Program-made: the position numbers and the translations under genes | Shown here: piece by piece, positions 32,692-39,234 of the stretch | Layout: the number at the start of each line of letters is the position of its first letter | Position numbering within the stretch: position 1 is the first letter of the stretch | NCBI GenBank assembly: GCA_039933785.1 | Contig: JBDTNL010000028.1 | Location: forward strand, 1 to 47,541 | Direction: 5' to 3' | Length of the DNA stretch: 47,541 nucleotides | Origin: JBDTNL01 sp039933785 | Lineage (GTDB): Bacteria; Acidobacteriota; Thermoanaerobaculia; Multivoradales; JAGPDF01 | The notes under the pieces: generated by a model | What the model saw: only the letters and a program-made list of their open reading frames with translations | What the model was told of the DNA's origin: nothing | Databases searched by the model: none

Positions 32692-32746
32692 CCGCCAACT
32701 AACACAGAACGTCAAGTCAAGGAGGCGTCGAGACCTCCGGGCGAGC

Positions 32747-33124
32747 TCAGGCGGAGAGTCGGCGGCGTTGGACGAAAAGGCCGACCAGGAAGCCCACCGC
32801 GACGGCGGCGGCCACGGCCTTGCCCGGATTCTCCGACACATACTCGGCGGCGTTGTTACCGAAGCGCGCCAGATCCCGTTGGGTCCGCGCGAAGCCCCGG
32901 TCGAGCGCCTTGGCGGCGCCCTGGACATTTCTGTGGGCCGACTTCGCCGCCAGATCCGCGCCGTCGCGCACCTGATCTGCGGCGGCACGTGAATTCCTCA
33001 CCACGGTATCCGCCGCGCGGCCGATGCGCTCCTCGGCGCCATCCGCACCGCTGATGACTGCGTCTCGCGTCGAATCGATCAGCCCTTCGACACCTGATTG
33101 GGTACGTTCGATGGTCTTCAACAT
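32747..33124 (-). CDS. DUF883/YqjD-like membrane-anchored protein
   Basis: A 125-residue protein of the ElaB/YqjD/DUF883 type: a long helix (about 1-90) with alternating charged and Ala residues, then a C-terminal membrane helix AVAAAVAVGFLVGLFVQRRR preceded by YVSENPGKAVA. In enterobacteria these inner-membrane proteins bind ribosomes in stationary phase. That function is not shown for distant homologues. CGGAGGAAA lies upstream of the ATG. It is divergent from the small membrane protein at 33224 and runs toward the glutamine synthetase promoter, with 51 bp between its end and the repeats. Confidence 0.83.
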   Translation of the reverse strand: MLKTIERTQSGVEGLIDSTRDAVISGADGAEERIGRAADTVVRNSRAAADQVRDGADLAAKSAHRNVQGAAKALDRGFARTQRDLARFGNNAAEYVSENPGKAVAAAVAVGFLVGLFVQRRRLSA

Positions 33125-33223
33125 GGCAGTTTCCTCCGAGTAGTCGTTGTGCCCTGCACCAAGGGCAGTTGCAAGCGACGCGCCAACCGCACTGGCACGA
33201 GGCCTGCACTATCCCGCTACCAA

Positions 33224-33502
33224 ATGCTGCTCGGAAGCCTCGCCAACCCGCGTAGAAAGGGATTCATCCGCCTCGTCGCGCTCGTTCTCGCCATCCTCGG
33301 CCTGGGCGCCACGATCGCCGAACGCAGTCGGTCGAGCGTTTCCGCCGAGCTCGCGGCGGCCCGTATACAGCACCGACAGCTGTTGCTCCGCCAAGAGCTA
33401 CTGGGACGTGAAGCCGAGGCCCTGCGAGAGCAACTCGCCGAGCGGTCGCGTGCAACCGCTGCGGCCGGGAACCCGACAATTCAGCCAAGGCCCCGGGCCT
33501 GA
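33224..33502 (+). CDS. small membrane protein with coiled coil (92 aa)
   Basis: A 92-residue product from ATG 33224: a basic start (NPRRKGFIR), one membrane helix (LVALVLAILGLGATIA, about 18-33), then a charged helix (SVSAELAAARIQHRQLLLRQ and beyond) with heptad-like spacing, so a coiled coil. The layout is like FtsB/FtsL-type proteins, but no family is recognised. No Shine-Dalgarno is apparent; an earlier start at 33098 overlaps the DUF883 gene and is unlikely. It is followed 69 bp later by pqiA. Confidence 0.55.
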   Translation: MLLGSLANPRRKGFIRLVALVLAILGLGATIAERSRSSVSAELAAARIQHRQLLLRQELLGREAEALREQLAERSRATAAAGNPTIQPRPRA

Positions 33503-33571
33503 TTCCTTTGCAGAAATGCGCACCATTCCACGCCAATCGGTGGGCTTGATGAGGCCACCGAGGAGGCTCTC

Positions 33572-34189
33572 TTGGACACTCTCGTAGCCTGCAGCACGTG
33601 CGGTCTGGTGCACCAGGCGACGCTCGACGCCACGGGGGCGATCGAGTGTTCGCGCTGCGGCTGGGTGCTCCGTGCCGAGCACAAGCCCAACAGCCTGGCC
33701 CGGACGGCGGCCTTCTCGATCGCCGCGCTGACGTTCTACTGGCCGGCGAATGCCTACCCGATCCTCAGCATGACGCGCTACGGCGTGCATTCGGAAAACA
33801 CGGTGCTCGGCGGTTGCGTACGCTTGTTCCGCGACGGGCAGTGGCTAGTCGCCGGGGTCGTGTTCCTCGCCAGCATCGTCATTCCGTTGTGCAAGCTTCT
33901 CGCTCTGCTGTTCCTGGTCACCACGGCCAAGCGACGCTCGCCGCTGTGGCGACGCGAACGAACCTGGGTCTACAAAGCGGTGCACGTGATGGGCCCGTGG
34001 GCCATGCTGGATGTCTTTCTGCTCTCGGTGCTGGTCGCCTTGGTCAAGCTGAAGCAGCTCGCGACGGTCATGCCCGGCCCGGGCTTGCTCGCCTTCACCT
34101 TGGTCGTGATCTTCACGCTGCTCGCCTCGGCGAGCTTCGATCCCCATGCCATCTGGGCCACGGATGAGCCCGCGGAGTCGGCACCATGA
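33572..34189 (+). CDS. pqiA: paraquat-inducible protein A (PqiA) homologue
   Basis: A 205-residue inner-membrane protein with the PqiA zinc-binding head (ACSTCGLVHQ and IECSRCGWVLR) and four membrane helices, including LTFYWPANAYPILSM, a family hallmark. PqiA pairs with the MCE protein PqiB in lipid transport between the membranes. E. coli PqiA has two such halves; this one has a single half. It starts with TTG, supported by GAGGAGG 5-6 nt upstream. Its stop overlaps the ATG of the MCE gene. There is no PqiC nearby, so the system is minimal. Confidence 0.9.
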   Translation: MDTLVACSTCGLVHQATLDATGAIECSRCGWVLRAEHKPNSLARTAAFSIAALTFYWPANAYPILSMTRYGVHSENTVLGGCVRLFRDGQWLVAGVVFLASIVIPLCKLLALLFLVTTAKRRSPLWRRERTWVYKAVHVMGPWAMLDVFLLSVLVALVKLKQLATVMPGPGLLAFTLVVIFTLLASASFDPHAIWATDEPAESAP

Positions 34190-35115
34190 ACGCCAAGGAA
34201 ACGACTGTCGAGCAGGCCCCTGCGCGCGCGCAAGTGCGCGCGAAGCGCGCCAGCCCACCGCTCGTCTGGCTGGTGCCGATCCTGGCCGCCCTCGGGGCCG
34301 GCCTCTTGATGTACGACCACATGCGAGACCAGGGGCCCACGATCACCATCCGCTTTGACGATGGAGCCGGGCTCCAGGCTGGACAGACTCAGATCAAGTA
34401 TCGCGGCGTGCCGGTCGGGACGGTGACCGCGCTCGAGCTCACGCCGGACCATCAGCAGGTCATCGCCCACGCCGACCTACTCCGCTCGGCGGCACCGATG
34501 GCAAGATCCGGCACGCAGTTTTGGATCGTCCGTCCCGAAATTCGCGGCGTCGGAGTCTCCGGCCTGGCCACGGTGTTGACCGGTCCCGAGATTCAGATCG
34601 CTCCCGGCAAGGGCAACGAGCAGACCGATTTCATCGGGCTCGAAGGGCCGCTCGCACCGCGAGAAAGCAAGGGGCTGCGGATCGTCCTGCGCACCAGCCG
34701 TCTGGGCTCGCTCAAGGAAGGCACCGCCATCCTGTATCGAGGAGTGCCTGTCGGCGAAATTCAATCACCGCAGCTGAGCGACAATGCAACCGCGGTCGAT
34801 TTGCTCGTCCTCATCAAGCCGCGCTACGCGCCCTTGGTGCGGCCCGGCTCGCACTTTTGGAACGTGAGCGGCGTTTCCGTGCACGCCAGCCTCTTCCACG
34901 GCATCGACTTCAAGATGGATTCCCTCGCGTCACTCGTCGGCGGCGGCATCGCGCTCGCAACGCCCGGCGGAACGGCGAAGACGGTCGCCGACGGAACGGT
35001 CTTTCCGCTCGAGGACGGCCCGCAGAAGAGCTGGCTTCAGTGGTCGCCGGAGATCAAGTTGCCCGTCGAGGGCGGGGCGTCAGCAGGGGCGGCGGGGGTC
35101 GCAGGGTCAAGGTAG
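34186..35115 (+). CDS. pqiB: MCE-domain protein, PqiB-like, short form
   Basis: A 309-residue protein anchored by one membrane helix (VWLVPILAALGAGLLMYDHM) with two MCE (MlaD-type) domains: ITIRFDDGAGLQAGQTQIKY, RGVPVGTVTALELTPD, and the second with KGLRIVLRTSRLGSLKEGTA, RGVPVGEIQSPQL. In E. coli PqiB has three MCE domains and forms a hexameric lipid tunnel. This shorter form could build a tunnel that spans less of the periplasm or needs a partner. The ATG overlaps the pqiA TGA (ATGA), so the two are translated together. The C-terminus is Gly/Ala-rich. Confidence 0.88.
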   Translation: MNAKETTVEQAPARAQVRAKRASPPLVWLVPILAALGAGLLMYDHMRDQGPTITIRFDDGAGLQAGQTQIKYRGVPVGTVTALELTPDHQQVIAHADLLRSAAPMARSGTQFWIVRPEIRGVGVSGLATVLTGPEIQIAPGKGNEQTDFIGLEGPLAPRESKGLRIVLRTSRLGSLKEGTAILYRGVPVGEIQSPQLSDNATAVDLLVLIKPRYAPLVRPGSHFWNVSGVSVHASLFHGIDFKMDSLASLVGGGIALATPGGTAKTVADGTVFPLEDGPQKSWLQWSPEIKLPVEGGASAGAAGVAGSR

Positions 35116-35155
35116 CTCGTCGGCGCGCACGATTCGCTTCGCCAAACAGCGGGCC

Positions 35156-35171
35156 GGGATCCCTGGATCCC
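35156..35171. terminator. 6-bp hairpin between convergent genes
   Basis: GGGATC (35156-35161) pairs with GATCCC (35166-35171) around CCTG. It lies between the end of pqiB and the convergent Cys-rich gene. The stem is short and no T-run follows, so the terminator call is weak. Confidence 0.3.
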
Positions 35172-35188
35172 GCTAGGCAAGGGGAAGC

Positions 35189-35617
35189 TCAGGTGCTCGC
35201 GACTCTCTCTCGTAGTTCTCCCGACCCCTCGAGAGCGGCGTCTTCGCTGACCACCCACTCGCAACGCACACAAGCCCTTGGTCCCTGCTCGGAAAACCAG
35301 CGGCACGCCGGACGCAGAGCGCACGAGGGCAGGCTCGCTTCTCGCGGGCGCTGCACGAGTTGCACGAGACGTTCGCCGAGCGAGCAGGCGTCGTTCGCGA
35401 AGTGCTGGCAGGCGGCTCCGGCGCAGCGGGCGCCCAGCCGGAAGACTTCACCGGCGGCCGCCCCACCCAGCAGAGCCTTGGCATCCTCATCGAAAGGCAC
35501 CGGCTCGCTCAAGTAGCGAGCTCGCGGCGTCTCTCCCGAACGGTCGATGACCGCGAAAATGCGAGCGCCCGGCGTTTCAGGCCGGGCACTCGGGCAGAGC
35601 GGGTCTTCCTTGTTCAA
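35189..35617 (-). CDS. Cys-rich protein of unknown function, coupled to a 68-aa gene
   Basis: A 142-residue product whose TTG start overlaps the TGA of the preceding 68-aa gene (TTGA). Seven Cys fall in two clusters: C-x4-C-x7-C (ARCAGAACQHFANDACSLGE) and C-x5-C-x10-C-x2-C (SCALRPACRWFSEQG, then ACVRCEW). One more is at the N-terminus. The pattern suggests a zinc- or Fe-S-binding protein. The N-terminal half (ARIFAVIDRSGETPRARYLS) has no Cys and looks beta-prone. There is no signal peptide. I do not recognise the family. Long antisense overlap with other frames is not protein-like. The coupling suggests partners in one process. Confidence 0.68.
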   Translation of the reverse strand: MNKEDPLCPSARPETPGARIFAVIDRSGETPRARYLSEPVPFDEDAKALLGGAAAGEVFRLGARCAGAACQHFANDACSLGERLVQLVQRPREASLPSCALRPACRWFSEQGPRACVRCEWVVSEDAALEGSGELRERVAST

Positions 35618-35820
35618 TGCTGCGCGCCTCCGGCCAATCCCCCAGGACCACCGGCGAGGGGACCTCCATGCTCGCCCCACGGATCGATCAGGATACCGAC
35701 CCAGATCTTCGGCGGCACCTTGAACCCGCCGGCCTTCTGGTGCTGGGCCAGCACCGCGAGCGACGTGTTGGTCGAGACCTTGACGAATTCCTCGAATGAA
35801 ATGCTGGGCTCGTTCGCCAT
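35614..35820 (-). CDS. small peptide with Gly-rich C-terminus (68 aa), leader-like
   Basis: A 68-residue product from ATG 35820 with a very strong Shine-Dalgarno (AAAGGAGGAAGG). The first ~47 residues are ordinary (MANEPSISFEEFVKVSTNTS, then QKAGGFKVPPKIWVGILIDP). The last 18 are Gly-rich: GGPLAGGPGGLAGGAQH. That layout recalls precursor peptides of ribosomal natural products (leader plus small-residue core), but there is no nearby modification enzyme except the coupled Cys-rich protein. No signal peptide or membrane segment. An upstream start at 35928 is not supported by the RBS. The function is unknown. Confidence 0.65.
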   Translation of the reverse strand: MANEPSISFEEFVKVSTNTSLAVLAQHQKAGGFKVPPKIWVGILIDPWGEHGGPLAGGPGGLAGGAQH

Positions 35821-35988
35821 CGCCTTCCTCCTTTTTGCGCGCCGCGCGAATGCGGCTGCGCTTGCTATCGACTTCCAGCTATGAAAGTCACCGTCGCATG
35901 GAAAGAGGTGGATTTCAAGGCGCTGCATTTCGAGGAGAAAACCTGACAGAAATGTTGCGGAGGCCCGAGCCGGTCTCGATGTGGCGCT

Positions 35989-36741
35989 CTAGAACCCCGG
36001 TAAGCTGCCGAGAGCGCCCAGGGCGTACCAAACGCCGAAGAGCACTCCCCCGACGCCGAAGACCGGCACCCAGCGCTCCAACCGGTGCCCCGCGCGACCG
36101 CGCATCAGGGCGTAGCCGACGGCCGACGACACCAGTGCCATCGAAGCTGCGGTCGCGAGGGCAAACAGCACCAAGGCAGCTACTCCGCGCGCCCGTCCGG
36201 GAACCGCGCTGACCAGCAGCACACCCACGGCCGCCGAACCGCCGGCACCGTGCAGCAGCCCGATGCCGAACGCCGCGAGGGGCGAACGGCCGAGGCTTTC
36301 GGCGTGCTGGTGCCGATGCTGCGTGGGATGCACTGCGCCTTCGTGAACGTGCGGATGCGCATGCCGGACCTCGCCATGCGCATGCGGATGGATATGGAAG
36401 CTCCCCCGCCGCCAGCGCAACAGCAGCCGGACGGCGAGTGCGATGACCAAGAGTCCAACCGCCACTTCGGCAGCAGTCTCGATCGCGGGGGGTAAGAAAC
36501 GGCGGAACAGGATCACCGGCAGGCCGAACAGGAAGAGCGTCGAGGCGTGCCCGAGCCCCCAACACCAACCCAGCCAACTGGCGCGCCGAGTGCCGTTCGT
36601 CCGATCGGAGAGGACGAGCGTCGAGACCGCGGTCAGGTGGTCTGGATCCGTGGCATGACGAAGGCCAAGTAGGACCGCCACGAAGAGAGCGGGCGCGCCG
36701 CCGCCGCCGTGGGCTGCAATCCATTCGTCGAGTCCGAACAT
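35989..36741 (-). CDS. NicO/NiCoT-type nickel-cobalt transporter
   Basis: A 250-residue membrane protein with the nickel/cobalt permease motif H-x4-D-H in GLRHATDPDHLTAVS (H29, D34, H35). Helix 3 carries GWCWGLGHASTLFLFG. Six or so membrane segments are present. The cytoplasmic loop (about residues 117-147) has 12 His in 31 residues, which would bind Ni2+ or Co2+. Membership of the UreH-like branch is likely. It could serve a metalloenzyme such as the alcohol dehydrogenases nearby or a nickel enzyme elsewhere. It is the third gene of a minus-strand run, behind a zinc ribbon gene (25-bp gap). Confidence 0.87.
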   Translation of the reverse strand: MFGLDEWIAAHGGGGAPALFVAVLLGLRHATDPDHLTAVSTLVLSDRTNGTRRASWLGWCWGLGHASTLFLFGLPVILFRRFLPPAIETAAEVAVGLLVIALAVRLLLRWRRGSFHIHPHAHGEVRHAHPHVHEGAVHPTQHRHQHAESLGRSPLAAFGIGLLHGAGGSAAVGVLLVSAVPGRARGVAALVLFALATAASMALVSSAVGYALMRGRAGHRLERWVPVFGVGGVLFGVWYALGALGSLPGF

Positions 36742-36765
36742 GGCGTCGCAGGCCGGGTATCCGCC

Positions 36766-36933
36766 TTAGCCGGTAGGGCTCACGGCCGCGGCCTGAGCGA
36801 GCTTGCGCACGGCGCCGCAGTTCGGATTGGTGCAGACGGCGAATTCGTGCGCTCCGCGCGTTTCCGTGCGCACCTCGCTGCCGCATTTCTTGCAGAGAGC
36901 TCGGGTCCCGGCGGTCTGGTCGTCGGAGTTCAT
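36766..36933 (-). CDS. small zinc-ribbon protein (55 aa)
   Basis: From ATG 36933 the reading frame gives a 55-residue protein with a C-x2-C and C-x4-C pair: ALCKKCGSEVRTETRG and AVCTNPNCGAVRKLAQ. This is a single zinc ribbon with a short Ala-rich tail. The ORF is below usual length filters but has the local G/C third-position bias, and it fits neatly between the dehydrogenase and the metal transporter in the same direction. I do not know the function. No clear Shine-Dalgarno precedes the start. Confidence 0.65.
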   Translation of the reverse strand: MNSDDQTAGTRALCKKCGSEVRTETRGAHEFAVCTNPNCGAVRKLAQAAAVSPTG

Positions 36934-36993
36934 GGAGTAACGCTACTTCATCCGAGGCGGGCCCGGGGCGACTCCCGGGACGACTGGACGGTC

Positions 36994-38013
36994 CTACGGC
37001 AAGATCACGGTACGCAGATTCGCCGACCCGCGCTCGAGCCCATCGAGTGTGGCGTTCACCGGATCCGTTGCGAGCGGCACCGTGGCGCTTACTGCCGCGG
37101 TGAGATCGATGCGGCCCACCCGCGCGAGCTCGAGCAGCTCCGGCAGCTCACCGAGGAGATGGTCCGAGCAGCCCACGATGCGCGCCTCTTTACCGACCAG
37201 GTCACGATACGGGTCGAAGGGTGGCGGCGTTCTGGAGAGCGCGACCAGGACGAGCCGTCCTTGCGGGGCGAGCTCCGCGAGAACCAGACCCGAGGTCTCC
37301 GGCTGGCCCGAGAAGTCGAGCGCGACGTCGATGCCATGCGCTCCCGCGAAGCGCCTGATCTCCGCCGCGACGTCGCCCGCGCCGGCGTCGATCGCCACCG
37401 CGCCGAGAGCTGCGGCGCGGTCGAGCTTCTGGGGGACGACATCGAGCGCGGCGACCCGCCCGGCGCCGAGGGTTCGGGCGAGCTGCAGTGCTGAAACGCC
37501 GAGCCCTCCGAAACCGATGACCGCAACGACGTCGCCAGACGACAGCGCCGCCAGGCGCAGCGCGTGATACGCGGTTGCCGTCGAACACATCATCACCGCC
37601 GCGTGCTCGAGCGGCACGCCGTCCGGCACTGGCACGGCGTTCGCGACCGGAACGACCACGTATTCGGCGTAGCCGCCATCGCGATCCTTGCCGAGCATCT
37701 GCACCTCGCGGCAGAACTGCTCACCCGGGCCGAGGCAGCGATCGCACCGGCCGCATGCCACCAGGTAGTGGAGCGCGACGTTCGTTCCGACGGCCAGCTC
37801 GTTCCCCGGACAGCGTTCGACGACGCCCGCGACCTCGTGCCCGGGAGTGCGCGGCAGCACGATGGCGCTTACTCCCGAGCGATAGTGCGCGTCGCTGTGG
37901 CAGATGCCGCAGGCGCGCACCCGCACCAGCACCTCCCCGGGCTTGGGGTCGGGATTGGGAACCATGGCCGCGGCGAGAGGGTGGCCGAACTCGATCAGGC
38001 GGAGAGCTCGCAT
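36994..38013 (-). CDS. zinc-dependent alcohol dehydrogenase
   Basis: A 339-residue MDR-family dehydrogenase. Catalytic zinc residues C35 (ACGICHSDAHY) and H59-E60 (PGHE), structural C87, C90, C93 and C101, and the Rossmann motif VIGFGGLGVSALQLA are all intact. It resembles the AdhP/AdhA group that oxidises primary alcohols. It is the third zinc-dependent MDR in the window and is not close to the tandem pair. ATG 38013 is clear. It lies 30 bp after the histidine kinase stop and precedes the zinc ribbon gene, so it may be part of a longer minus-strand transcript. Confidence 0.9.
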   Translation of the reverse strand: MRALRLIEFGHPLAAAMVPNPDPKPGEVLVRVRACGICHSDAHYRSGVSAIVLPRTPGHEVAGVVERCPGNELAVGTNVALHYLVACGRCDRCLGPGEQFCREVQMLGKDRDGGYAEYVVVPVANAVPVPDGVPLEHAAVMMCSTATAYHALRLAALSSGDVVAVIGFGGLGVSALQLARTLGAGRVAALDVVPQKLDRAAALGAVAIDAGAGDVAAEIRRFAGAHGIDVALDFSGQPETSGLVLAELAPQGRLVLVALSRTPPPFDPYRDLVGKEARIVGCSDHLLGELPELLELARVGRIDLTAAVSATVPLATDPVNATLDGLERGSANLRTVILP

Positions 38014-38043
38014 GGACGCGAGCCTAGCGTAGCTTCCGCTCGG

Positions 38044-39198
38044 CTACCGCGGCGCCAGTATGGGTTCACTCGCCAGGCGACGAGCCGCCAGCGTCGGGCC
38101 ATCGGCGATCGGAAGGTCGACGGTGAAGACGCAGCCCCGTCCGGGCAGATCGCGCACGCGGAGCGTGCCTCCATTCGCTTCGATACCCTGGCGGGCGATG
38201 AAGAGCCCGAGTCCGAGGCCGCTCTTGTTCGAGCCCCGCTGGCGAAAGGGCTGAAACAGCTCGCTGGAAAAGGCTGGCGGCAAGCCGCCGCACTGATCCT
38301 CGACCTCGATCAGCACTCGGCCCGCACTCGTCGTGGAATCGATACGAAGCTCTACCCGACCGCGCGGGCGCGAGAACTTCAGGGCATTCTGGAGCAGGTT
38401 CCCGATCGCAGCGGCCAGGAGCTGCTGATCGATGTTGATCGTCACCTTCGGGGCGACCGGCGAGACACTGAGCTCTTGGCCCCTCGAGCGCGCCTCGATC
38501 CCCGCGATGAGCTCGATTTCCTGGATGAACTCGTCGAGTGCCACCGGCTCACGGCGGTGCGCGCCGACCTCGAGCCTGACCTCTGCCAACGACTTGTCGA
38601 CCAGGTCGCGCAGACCGTTGAGGGCGCGCCCGAGCAGGAGGCCCGTATTGCTGGAGATTCCGATCGCTCCAGTTCGCAGCGCTTCATAGGCGAGGACGGC
38701 GTTGTTGAGGCCGTTTCGGAGCTCGTGCGCGAAAACTCCCAAACGTTCGTTGTTCTCGCTGGCGATCGTCCGATCACGCTGGCGCGCGAACTCGGTCACC
38801 GCTTCCGCCGTCACTTCGTCGAGACACCTGTTCAAGCTCCGAAACTCGTCGGCAGTGATCGGGGCATGCAACTCGTTGGCGAGCTCCGTGATCGCCTGGC
38901 AGATGTCTCCATAGCCCTGCACGACCTGAGCGATGCTGAACCCAGCGTGCCCAAGCGCGCCACCGCGACGACTGGCGCTTTCTCCCATGTCCGACGGCGC
39001 GCCGATCTCGGCGGCCGCCTCGGGACGCACGGCGGTCAGTTGCTCGCGGCGCAGGATCTCCCCGAGTTGGCGGAGGAAGACCGACACCCCGTCCTTGATT
39101 TCCGCCTCGCGTGCGGGCGGACCATGGCGAGCCAACAGTCTGGCCCGCGATCGCGCCACGATCGATTCATGGTGAGTAGTCAGAAACTCATGAAGCAC
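38044..39198 (-). CDS. sensor histidine kinase with RsbRD-like N-terminal domain
   Basis: A 384-residue kinase without a membrane helix. Residues 1-150 match the RsbRD_N (RsbR-type) sensor region: LHEFLTTHHESIVARSRARL, FSIAQVVQGYGDICQAITEL. The H-box is LGVFAHELRNGLNNAVLAYE (phospho-acceptor His in AHEL). The ATPase domain has AAAIGNLLQNALKFSRPRG, VEDQCGGLP and SGLGLGLFIARQGIEANGG. No response regulator is adjacent, so it is an orphan. GTG 39198 has GAAGGAAGGGG upstream. It sits 36 bp behind a PAS-GGDEF-EAL gene, so it is likely co-transcribed and may act on the same signal. Confidence 0.88.
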   Translation of the reverse strand: MLHEFLTTHHESIVARSRARLLARHGPPAREAEIKDGVSVFLRQLGEILRREQLTAVRPEAAAEIGAPSDMGESASRRGGALGHAGFSIAQVVQGYGDICQAITELANELHAPITADEFRSLNRCLDEVTAEAVTEFARQRDRTIASENNERLGVFAHELRNGLNNAVLAYEALRTGAIGISSNTGLLLGRALNGLRDLVDKSLAEVRLEVGAHRREPVALDEFIQEIELIAGIEARSRGQELSVSPVAPKVTINIDQQLLAAAIGNLLQNALKFSRPRGRVELRIDSTTSAGRVLIEVEDQCGGLPPAFSSELFQPFRQRGSNKSGLGLGLFIARQGIEANGGTLRVRDLPGRGCVFTVDLPIADGPTLAARRLASEPILAPR

Positions 39199-39234
39199 GG
39201 GAACCCCTTCCTTCGCGCCACGCGGGCTGGGCGC

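Noticed and set aside
35881..35946. 21-codon plus-strand frame MKVTVAWKEVDFKALHFEEK
   Set aside because: Protein-like composition but no Shine-Dalgarno and no context; too short to support.
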